A stretch of DNA of 64,000 nucleotides from Takakia lepidozioides. Taxonomy: Eukaryota; Streptophyta; Takakiopsida; Takakiales; Takakiaceae. The stretch's first letter is position 1. Each line of letters begins with the position of its first letter. The translations under genes were made by a program, and so were the position numbers. The stretch covers positions 8,246,001-8,310,000 of the forward strand of contig CM060732.1 of assembly GCA_030704615.1 (NCBI GenBank), written 5' to 3'. The notes beneath the pieces are model-generated. The model was not told the origin of the DNA, did no database searches, and worked only from the letters and a program-made list of their open reading frames with translations. Positions 56,086-64,000 of this stretch are shown here, piece by piece.

Positions 56086-56936
56086 TCTTCTTCTTTTCCT
56101 TCCCCTTCCCTGCTACCCTCTCTCTCTCCTTCTCCCTCTCCCTTCTCTCTCTCTCCTCGGCAGCCCCTTCATTGATGGTAAAAGGGATCTCGGGAGATCG
56201 AGGCCTCTTCTTCTTACCTTTGGTGTTCGGGTCCTTCATGAACACCACGTGCTCTCCCTCATTGGCAACCCCACTGGACTACACCAATGAGGCCAGCCAT
56301 GTTGCTGCCTCCTGAAGACAAACAACCCCTCCAAATTAAAAAAAAGAAACAAACAACAAAGAAAATCATGCATGCAAAAGAAATGATAAATCATGGAACA
56401 AGGTGCGACAGCTGTACCTTTGCAAGCTTGTCCGACTCGCCCCCGGTGTCACCCGATGTGGCAAGAGTCCCCATTGCCGGATGTGCCCGCTCTATCCCCT
56501 CCCGGAGCGCCACTGGAAGTAGATTCCAGATGTGGAGCATAGCCGGCGGCAGCGCCCCGTAGTCCAGGCCCTTCTTTGCTGACCGCTCAGGCTCAGGGGG
56601 CGGTGTCGCTGATCGGCTAGGCTGCTCCGAACCGGCCCATACCTCCTCCTCTCCCCCCCCCAAAAGCGTATCAGGGTAGAAGCCCTCACCCGGCTTGACT
56701 TCTTCGAGGCGCTTCGCTATCTTGGCCACTTCATTGGCCCTCCTCGTCTCCTCCTCCCTCATTGACAACAATGGGCTGGCAATGGAGGCTTTCAAAGGCC
56801 CTTGAACCTGACGTTGGGCCTTGGCAAGTGCAGCCTTTGCTGTGGAGGAAGGGGTCGCTATGGGGTTGACATCCAAAAGTTGCCCATACCGGGCCCCCGA
56901 ACGGGTGATGTGCTTGCCAAGGTACATTTCACCCAT

Positions 56937-57595
56937 CTTGGTGGCCGGGGGTGGAATTTTGGATGTTCTTTATCCAAAAAAAAAAAAAAAAAAAAAAAAC
57001 TATATTTTTAGTGAAATATTTCTTCACTAAAAAACCTGTGAAACTCCCGTCAGTTTATACTTTTTCAATCCAACCTGGATGAAAAAAAGACTTCAGTTGA
57101 GAGGACCTAAATACAGGGAAAGACAGATTTTTTTATTTTTTTATTTTTTTAAATAAAATCCCCCATGTTTTTTCATCTAACCTAGATGAAATACGGACTA
57201 CATCCGTTGAGTGCAAGACAGGATGAAAGCACGATGTCTTTCATCTTCCACGAATGAGAAACGGACAACGTCCGTCGGGCGGATAGACTGGCGGATGTTT
57301 TTCATCCTGAGAAGGATGGATGACGGGCCAGACAGGGAAAACCCTGCGCAACCCTAATGTCTTTCTTTTTGCGCTGCGAGAGCGCGCGCGATGGCGGCTT
57401 GTGAGGAGCGATGGTGCTCGTGCTACAGATACCTGAGATGCCAATCCTTGAGTGTTTATGGCTCCTTTGAGCAACGCCTGGGCAGGCTCTTTAAGGCGAT
57501 GGCGGTGGCTTAGAGATGAGGGAAGATTCCCTGTCTCAGTTGTTTGTTTTTTTGCTGCACAAGGGAACCGCTGCAGTGATGGCGGAGGCACCACC
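56937..57595. other. Intergenic
   Basis: A poly(A) run (56974-56999) and AT-rich DNA with small inverted words (catctaacctagatg, acggacaacgtccgt). No gene recognised. Confidence 0.5.
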
Positions 57596-59189
57596 TGTCG
57601 CGCACCTCCCTTCGGTAAGCTCCCCTTCACAACATAGTTACTCGCTTTGATGCGCGCGCCTGACTCCCAACTTGGCCGCTGGGCCAACTTGGAGCTTCGG
57701 TTGCTCACCGGGACATAACGGTCCCCCTTCGCTCCCCACTAAACCCTCCACTTATTTGGGACTAGTGGAATTCCCTTTGGTAGATGGCAGTCCGGAACAG
57801 CTCCCCACTCTTTGGTCGCTTTCCGGCTCGCTCGCTTACTCACTAGATTTTGGTCACCATCGGGCTTGCACCGTTCTCGGGGTTACTACTCCCTATATAT
57901 ACTTCTGTAGCTGTCCGCGGGGGTTTCACAACCAGCCATGCCATTTTATGGCGAACCACCACGAAAACCCTCGACTCCCGGTGATGAGTCGCGGTGAGTC
58001 TTGGCCCGCTCACCACGGCCCCTATGGACCGTGATGAGTCCCAAGACTCCCCACGACTCCCACCACGAGGTCTCCGCCCCCATGGTGAGTCCTATGCCAC
58101 CCCCACTAAGTCCGCTAAGCTACCACCACCCCTTGTGGAGCCACCCCCACCGCAACCCGGTGTGCGGGGCTCCACCTAGTGAGCGCCTCCGCCTCCTTGA
58201 GTGCCTTGGGCACTCAAGGGTGCTTCAGCCCCCCATACCTATCACTGCCGCTGCCCCACCACAGGGGCAGCCCCTCATGTGTCCCGACCCCCTGCCCTCA
58301 AGGCAAAGGGCCGCGACACACACCCCTACCAACAGGGAGTCGATGTCCTCATTGACTTGTCCATTTTGTAGAAACGAACATCCAAGTTGTGGCGTCCCAC
58401 ATCAAGGAGTTTGTTTCCGCACCATGGCGTCCCATGGCAAAGAACCAACCCCATACTTGACTCTACTCTCCACTAGCTAGTTCGGCCGACTTCCTCCAAG
58501 TCCCGGCCAAGGGTGGAGCCTCTCCAGCTCCTCCCAGTGCACTCTTCTTGGCCTACTTCAAGGCCAAGGAACGATCCTCCCCGAGGATCGAATCGCCTTA
58601 CTGCAACAACATTGCTTGCGATCGCTCATGATGCCGCTTTTGGCATCACCTTGAGCAAGGGTTCACCTGGAACCCTCTTTGACTAGGAAGATAACCTTGA
58701 ACCAACCGTGCGCCCCAATCACTACAATTGGGTCCGCCTTGGAATGCTGGCCTGAGGTACGGGAACACGCCGAAGCCGCACTACAACTTCGTCCCGAGGC
58801 TACACGATTATAGTACGTGAACGGAAGCACGTAGCTTCCGCGTTAGCCCGCACTACAAGGCAACCCCCTCGGTAGCGCGGTTATAGTACGCGCACGCGCC
58901 ACGTGCGCACTAGCACGTGAACTCCCAAAGAAGGCGCAAGTTTCATTGCCCCTTGGATGGGGGTCACCCGATTTCAGCACTACGCAAACACACGATTAAC
59001 CCAATTTACCTCTCCCACTTTTATAAGCTAGCATGCATTCTACACACTAGCCAACCATACCATGCATCACCATTCCAAACAAAATAGGACGCACAACATT
59101 TGGAACCCATTTCCTTTATAACAAATTTTTGTACAATACAAGTTTTTGTAATCGGATTCCTAAGCTAGCTAAGCCGGGCTAAGCATGCA
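57596..59189 (-). repeat. 3' LTR of the chromovirus (1594 bp)
   Basis: Starts (plus strand) tgtcgcgcacctccctt, as does 63323. It ends ...aagcatgca just before the polypurine tract. A ctccctatatatacttctg at 57889-57907 is the only TATA-like word, and it is oriented for the plus strand. Confidence 0.9.
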
Positions 59190-59202
59190 TTTCCTCCCCC
59201 AC
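59190..59202 (-). promoter_or_regulatory. Polypurine tract (plus-strand priming site)
   Basis: Minus strand gtgggggaggaaa immediately before the LTR start TGCATGC. It is the classical position of a PPT. Confidence 0.85.
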
Positions 59203-59223
59203 GCTTCAAGGTTGATGTCCCCA

Positions 59224-60310
59224 TCAACGCTTCTTCCGCTTTTGAGGTCGCCCTTCGAAAGCTGCAATCGCCTCGGATGCGTTTCCCATTTCTGAGGCAC
59301 GCACCCAAGATGCCTCCACATGATGATAGCCCTTCCATTTGACGAGATACTCCGTTTCTCGGTTCCTGAACCTCCTCGATTTAAGTATTGCCTCCACCTC
59401 GTACTCAGGTTTATTTTCATGATCCAACAGCATAGGTGGTGGACGCAACACTTGATGCCGATTCGGACGCGCTTCATCTTTGAAGTAAGGCTTCAAAAGG
59501 GATACATGGAATACTGGGTACACCTTACTGTTTGCCGGCAGCTCCAATTCATACACATCCTCATTCATAACCTTCCGAATGCGAAAGGGTCCCGCCTTCG
59601 GACTCACTTCCGGAGGTAGTCGGAAATTCTTGATGTTCAACCAGACCTCTGTACCTGCCTCAAACTTCACTTCCCTCCGCTTCCGATTCGCCTGCCTTTC
59701 ATACCGTTTCCTAGCTTTGGCAATGTTGTACTTTGCGAGCTTCAACAAACGCTCGCGTTCTTCCAATACCGCCGCTACTGCCGGTTCCTCAACGTCCTGG
59801 GCGGCCCAACTTGTCGGCACCAGAGGTGCTTTTCCATAGACCAATACGAAAGGGGAAACTCCCGTTGCGGAGTGTTCTGTGTTATTATAACAGAACTCTG
59901 TCGAGTCTAAGTCTTCCATCCAGTCTGATTGGTCTGCCGACACGTAATTCCGCAAGAATTGCTTCACTACGGAATTCACTCTTTCCGTTTGGCCGTCCGT
60001 CGTAGGTCGGAAGGCGGTGCTCATCTTCAGCCTCGTCCCCATCTTCTTCCAAAGTGTCCTCCAAAATTTACTCGTAAACTTTGGATCGTGGTCCGAGACA
60101 ATATCCTTCGGGACTCCATGATGCTTTAAGACATGGGCGAAGTAAAGTCGTCCTGTCTCCTGCGCCGTTGCCGTCTCCTTGGTGGGGATGAAATGGCCCA
60201 TTTTACTGAACCTATCCACCACCACCATGATTGCATCGAATCCTTTTGACAGCGGCATAGCAGTCATGAGTATCTTGCCACCTAAGTTGTTTTGGGGACA
60301 ACTTGGGCTG
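59224..60310 (-). pseudogene. Integrase core and chromodomain, 5' part deleted
   Basis: Reads [35 protein letters not shown] (second catalytic Asp), DGQTERVNSVVKQFLRNYV (catalytic Glu), YELELPANSKVYPVFHVSLL, and a C-terminal chromodomain (YEVEAILKSRRFRNRETEYL, VKWKGYHHVEASWV). The chromodomain marks the chromovirus lineage and steers insertion to histone-marked chromatin. The HHCC zinc-binding domain and the block with the first catalytic Asp are missing. The frame passes straight from the end of RNase H into the integrase core, in another reading frame. Integrase from this copy cannot work. Confidence 0.9.
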
Positions 60311-61405
60311 CGTGGCAAAATACTTCACTGTGACATTGTCCGTGAACACCTTCACTGGGTTGGAACCAACATAGTGGCGCCAAAGCTCGAGGCAATGCAC
60401 CACCGCCTTCATCTTTTTTTCGTGCGTCGGCCACCGTCGCTCCACTTCATTCAGTTTCTTACTTTCGTAAGCCACTGGACGTCCATCTTGCATAAGTACA
60501 CCCCCAATCGCGAAGTCCAACGCATCTGTATGAATCTCAAATGGACGATCGAACTTCGGGATTTTCAAGACTGGAGCTTCCACCATCCGCTGCTTCAATT
60601 CAACAAAAGCTTGGCCACAAAATGTATTCCATACCCAGACTTTGGATTTACACAGAAGGTCCGACAGCGGCCCCGCGATCTTGACGAAATTTCTCACATA
60701 CTTCCGGTAATAGGATGCGAGTCCTAGGAAGGAGCGCACTCCCGGGACCGAAGTCAGAGGCTTCCAGTCCAAGATCGCCCTCACCTTTCTGTCATCCATT
60801 TTGATCCCATCCTGTATAATCACATGCCCCAAGAACTCCACTTTCGTGACCCCGAATTCGCACTTTGAAGCTTTGGCATACAGCTTCCCTTCTCGCAATT
60901 TTTGGAACACCCTTTTGAGGTGCTCCAGGTGCTCCTCCTTTGTTTTCGAGTATACCAAGATGTCGTCGATGTACACGATCACAAAGTCATCCAACCACTC
61001 CTGAAAAAGGCTGTTCATCAGCGTGCTAAATGTCGCTGGTGCATTGGTGAGCCCAAAAGGCATCACCAAGAACTCATATAAACCATACCTTGTCCTGCAC
61101 GCGGTCTTCTCCTCATCTCCTTCCGCCACCCGAATTTGATGATAGCCGGAGTGCAAGTCGATCCGGCTAAAATACTTCGCTCCTGCCAACTGATCGAAGA
61201 GGTCGTCGATCCTTGGCAAAGGGTACCGGTTTCTGATAGTCACCTTATTCAGAGCCCTGTAATCGACACACATCCGCAGCGTCCCATCCTTCTTGTTTGC
61301 GAATAGCACCGGGGCTCCGTAAGGTGACTTACTCGGCCGGATGTACCCCTTTGACATTAGATCCTTGAGCTGAGTCTTCAACTCGACCAACTCCCTGTGG
61401 CTCAA
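60250..61405 (-). pseudogene. Reverse transcriptase and RNase H
   Basis: RT motifs are intact: [49 protein letters not shown], and [20 protein letters not shown] with the YIDD active site near residue 145. RNase H follows ([37 protein letters not shown]). The frame ends shortly after [15 protein letters not shown] because of the deletion that also removed the integrase zinc domain. Upstream, a TGA at 61436-61438 separates this frame from the protease region (VIP-stop-TEPPAK). Confidence 0.92.
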
Positions 61406-61435
61406 CCGGTAGGGTGCCTTGGCAGGCGGTTCCGT

Positions 61436-61850
61436 TCACGGTATCACCTCAATCTTGTGGTCAACTCCTCTTCGCGGTGGCAAGCCGCTTGGTAAATCGT
61501 CCGGCATCACATCCTGGTATTTCTCCAAAATCCCCTTGATCCAATCTGGGCTCGGTTCCCCATCGCCTTCTCCCTTCACTTCTCTAATGTAAAGCAAAAA
61601 CTGGGGTTCGTGTGCCTCCTCCACGGCCCACTCCCTTGCTGACAGAAGGTTTATTCGCCCTCCCACGGATTTGGGCGTTTCCGACACTCGTAAGACCTCG
61701 CCACCATTCCCACATGGCAGCGTGACTACTCTCTTGCGGCCATCTATGACCGCTCCGGATTTGCTCAAAAAGGTCATCCCCAAAATGAGATCTACTCCAT
61801 CGATCTCGCAGATGGTGAAGTTCTCACGTCCCTCCCAACTCCCCAGTTGA
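61436..61850 (-). pseudogene. Protease C-terminal part and linker to RT
   Basis: Reads LVFDVPLQLGSWEGRENFTI, CEIDGVDLILGMTFLSKSGA, then EKYQDVMPDDLPSGLPPRRG. This is the usual stretch between protease and RT in Ty3/Gypsy pol. It is in a different frame from the gag-protease ORF (shift near 61915) and ends at the TGA noted for RT. Confidence 0.88.
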
Positions 61851-63267
61851 AGAGGAACATCAAACACCAACCTTGTCGCCAACTGTGGTTCTCCTTTGGC
61901 AGAACGCACCTCAATAGAGGCCCCACGTCACTTGTCGGGAGTCCCAGCTTTTGTGCCGTTGCCGGTGTCATGAAGGAGTGCGACGCTCCTGTGTCCACCA
62001 ACAACGACACATTAGTTCCGGATATTATCCCATCCACGAACAATAACTGACTCCCTTTTCGTAAGGCGCCAGTTTCCTGATACAACTCACAAGAAAATTT
62101 GCCTACCTTGCAAGTCCTGGCGACCACCGCTTCCACCAAGCGACTGATGGTATCTTCCGACAGCTCCGTGGTCGCCCGAGTCATGTTCAATTGCCGGGGC
62201 TTCGTGCACTTCTTGGCCATGTGCCCGGGCTCCCCGCAATTGAAACACACTCCATCAAAGGTCGCCTTCTGTCCGCCATAAGCCGCTCCACCCGCTTTTC
62301 TTTTCGAAGCACCGGGTGCCGCCTTAACGTGTGAAGGCCCTCCCTTCGATTTCCACGTGCCATTGTCGCCGCGTGGCCTATCCCACTTCTTTTCCGGTCG
62401 GAATGAGTCACCTTCCCGTCGGGTCTTCTTGTGGTTCAGCTCCGTACGGCCTTGTCTCTCACCCCTAGGGACATCCGAGAAACATTCAGCCCTCTCAATT
62501 GCCTCGTTCAAAGTCTTGGGTGGCTTCTCCTCCAACTTCCGCCTGGCCCATGGGGCCAGTCCCGCCACAAAGTTGAAGACCATTTCTGGTTCTGCCATGT
62601 CCGCGACTTCGAGCAACAGCACATTGAAAGCCTGGACATACCCCCGAATGTCATCTGTTTGCTTCAAATTCCTCATCTTGTCCCGGGCAAGCCAGGACGC
62701 GTTGAGGGGCACAAACTGTCTCTTCATCAATTCCTTGAACCCACTCCAATTCAAGGTTTCCAGGCTTGGACCTCGGTCGTGAAGGCGTTTCTGCCACCAT
62801 TGTTGAGCATAGCCCCTCAAATAGGTGGGAGCCACTTCCACCCGATCCTCGTCACTCAACTTGGCCGCCCGGAAGTACTGCTCTAGCTCCAGGAGCCAGG
62901 TGTTGAGTGCCTTCCGATTTCGGACGCCCTCGAAGGTGTCGGGTTCCTTAGGCTTCACCTTAAACTTTGCCTTAGTGGAAGTGGCATTAGCCGCCTTCAA
63001 CACGTCTTTCAACGTCCCGCCAAACTGCGCCAACAACCCTTCCCAAAAGGCTGCCGGCATGGGAGGCATCTCTTGGTTTGTCGGAGCTCTCAAGGATTCC
63101 TCGGGCTCCGACTCCTCGGATTCCTCCCGCTCTTGAGCGGCCTTGTTTTCGAAAACATGCATCGCTTCCTCAAACGGCCGCCTCGGTGACACGTCGCCCC
63201 CATCGGGCTCACCGGGATCATCATCTTTTGGGCCGTTCCGCTTTCGCTTCGGCTTGCCCGACCCCAT
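61792..63267 (-). CDS. Gag with CCHC zinc knuckle, running into protease
   Basis: The ATG at 63267 begins MGSGKPKRKRNGPKDDD. A retrotransposon-gag core spans residues ~100-265 (FEGVRNRKALNTWLLELEQY, YLRGYAQQWWQKRL, FNFVAGLAPWARRKLEEKPP), a CCHC knuckle is at 341-354 (CFNCGEPGHMAKKC), and the aspartic protease active site is at ~424-430 (VDTGASHSF). The meaningful frame is lost near residue 450 (after LGLPTSDVGP), so the last ~40 residues of the ORF are shifted sequence. Gag would assemble particles and package RNA, and it is the only intact domain set of this copy. Confidence 0.9.
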   Translation of the reverse strand: MGSGKPKRKRNGPKDDDPGEPDGGDVSPRRPFEEAMHVFENKAAQEREESEESEPEESLRAPTNQEMPPMPAAFWEGLLAQFGGTLKDVLKAANATSTKAKFKVKPKEPDTFEGVRNRKALNTWLLELEQYFRAAKLSDEDRVEVAPTYLRGYAQQWWQKRLHDRGPSLETLNWSGFKELMKRQFVPLNASWLARDKMRNLKQTDDIRGYVQAFNVLLLEVADMAEPEMVFNFVAGLAPWARRKLEEKPPKTLNEAIERAECFSDVPRGERQGRTELNHKKTRREGDSFRPEKKWDRPRGDNGTWKSKGGPSHVKAAPGASKRKAGGAAYGGQKATFDGVCFNCGEPGHMAKKCTKPRQLNMTRATTELSEDTISRLVEAVVARTCKVGKFSCELYQETGALRKGSQLLFVDGIISGTNVSLLVDTGASHSFMTPATAQKLGLPTSDVGPLLRCVLPKENHSWRQGWCLMFLFNWGVGRDVRTSPSARSME

Positions 63268-63308
63268 GATGAGGCCAATCCCAAGGACGATCGCGTACTA
63301 AACTCTAA

Positions 63309-63320
63309 GCTCTGATACCA
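63309..63320 (-). promoter_or_regulatory. Primer-binding site (initiator tRNA-Met)
   Basis: Minus strand tggtatcagagc, two bases from the LTR terminus. It is the site where minus-strand DNA synthesis is primed. Confidence 0.9.
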
Positions 63321-63322
63321 AG

Positions 63323-64000
63323 TGTCGCGCACCTCCCTTTGGTAAGCTCCCCTTCACAACATAGTTACTCGCTTTGATGCGCGCGCCTGACTCCCAACCT
63401 GGACGCTGGGCCAACTTGGAGCTTCGGTTGCTCACCGGGACATAACGGTCCCCCTTCGCTTCCCACTAAACCCTCCACCTATTTGGGACTAGTGGAATTC
63501 CCTTTGGTAGATGGCAGTCCGGAACAGCTCCCCACTCTTTGGTCGCTTTCCAGCTCGCTCGCTTACTCACTAGATTTGGTCACCAATGGGCTTGCACCGT
63601 TCTCGGGGTTACTACTCCCTATATATACTTCTGTAGCTGTCCGCGGGGTTTCACAACCAGCCATGCCATTTTATGGCGAACCACCACGAAAACCCTCGAC
63701 TCCCGGTGATGAGTCGCGGTGAGTCTTGGCCCGCTCACCACGGCCGTGATGAGTCCCAAGACTCCCCACGACTCCCACCACGAGGTCTCCGCCCCCATGG
63801 TGAGTCCTATGCCACCCCCACTAAGTCCCGCTAAGCTACCACCACCCCCCTTGTGGAGCCACCCCCACCGCAACCCGGTGTGCGGGGCTCCACCTCGTGA
63901 GCGCCTCCGCCTCCTTGAGTGCCTTGGGCACTCAAGGGTGCTTCAGCCCCCATACCTATCGCTGCCGCTGCCCCCACCACAGGGGCAGCCACTCATGTGT
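63323..64000 (-). repeat. 5' LTR of the chromovirus, partial
   Basis: Matches 57596-58290 nearly throughout. The remaining ~900 bp should lie beyond the window. Confidence 0.9.

Larger units (their letters stand above)
52600..56936 (-). pseudogene. Methyltransferase-like gene, N-terminal and middle exons
   Basis: Continuation to the right of the CACTA element. Blocks in transcription order: 56936-56411 (GARYGQLLDVNPIATPSSTA, then EEETRRANEVAKIAKRLEEV, ends DKLAK/gtacag); 56310-56090 (after cag; GEHVVFMKDPNTKGKKKRPR and an ERER-rich run; TAG after EAATWLASLV); 54373-53961 (RERMKKTRRALNLSQGESDR, ends GGPQSLIQ/gtgagt); 53641-53450 (GITTNIVHTLFRMQSIRVMP, SETWYNLTREVFLDYLYA/gtgagt); and about 53330-52607 (KSTFDKHIRIADPGLGKAFM, SISMVDPALAGNLELGSNHS, LNIWGFVVQLEKRAIDTFDK, YVRKCPEESSGS). 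Stops interrupt the last block near 53300 and 53010. A plus-strand Cys-rich gene (55033-56085) separates the two charged blocks. The N-terminal function is unknown. Confidence 0.45.
57596..64000 (-). mobile_element. Ty3/Gypsy chromovirus, right LTR cut by window end
   Basis: Complete organisation on the minus strand: 3' LTR (57596-59189), polypurine tract, integrase with chromodomain, RT/RNase H, protease, gag, tRNA-Met primer-binding site and the start of the 5' LTR (63323 onward). The internal region is only ~4.13 kb because part of pol is deleted. The two LTRs match closely with a few short indels (a 10-bp difference near 58022 / 63746), so insertion was fairly recent. LTRs begin and end TG...CA. 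The 5 bp left of the element are ccacc. The partner duplication lies outside the window. Confidence 0.95.

Overview
The window is nuclear DNA of a land plant. The evidence is spliced genes for the augmin subunit AUG1 and a glyoxysomal citrate synthase with a PTS2 signal, an arabinogalactan-peptide gene, many PLS-DYW pentatricopeptide repeat (PPR) remnants, a chromodomain Ty3/Gypsy element and CACTA elements. The huge decayed DYW-PPR complement, the OSB-type fragments and the methyltransferase-like gene make a seed-free vascular plant, probably a fern, the most likely source. That last step is inference.

Layout. 1-18.2 kb is a graveyard of DYW-PPR sequence on both strands. It starts with a 137/138-bp PPR-derived tandem array, followed by frameshifted PLS-triplet blocks. 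These are mixed with pieces of an OSB-type (PDF-motif) ssDNA-binding gene, LINE scraps and two inverted copies of a gag-bearing element (3.87-4.38 kb and 8.99-12.89 kb). 18.7-19.5 kb holds a broken A-rich reading frame of possible viral origin, followed by a tRNA-Pro-like gene. 21.4-32.7 kb is the conventional genic island: an AG-peptide (-), AUG1 (-, six exons, apparently intact) and, head to head with it across 565 bp, a 14-exon citrate synthase (+). The citrate synthase has three LINE insertions in its introns and two apparent exon lesions.

33-43 kb has exon-like blocks of one or more unidentified minus-strand genes, a long LINE copy (-) nearly identical to the one in the citrate synthase, and a 487-bp MITE with 10-bp direct repeats. 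43.5-47.5 kb holds a Copia primer-binding site and more OSB/PPR/LINE mosaic. 47.6-49 kb holds a CACTA transposase tail (DUF4218) and a CACTA terminus. 49.1-56.9 kb is a decayed multi-exon minus-strand gene whose C-terminal half resembles a beta-class DNA amino-methyltransferase (motif IV before motif I). It is interrupted by a 1275-bp CACTA element with AGA target duplications and by an oppositely oriented Cys-rich gene, and five copies of a ~30-nt palindrome lie in its non-coding parts. 57.6-64 kb is a minus-strand chromovirus (LTR, PPT, IN-chromodomain, RT/RNase H, protease, gag, PBS, start of second LTR). Its pol has lost the integrase HHCC region.

Only AUG1, the AG-peptide and possibly the tRNA look functional. 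The citrate synthase would need re-sequencing or transcript data to decide. Everything else is mobile, decayed or unassigned. Exon limits were read by eye from splice signals, reading frame and family resemblance.
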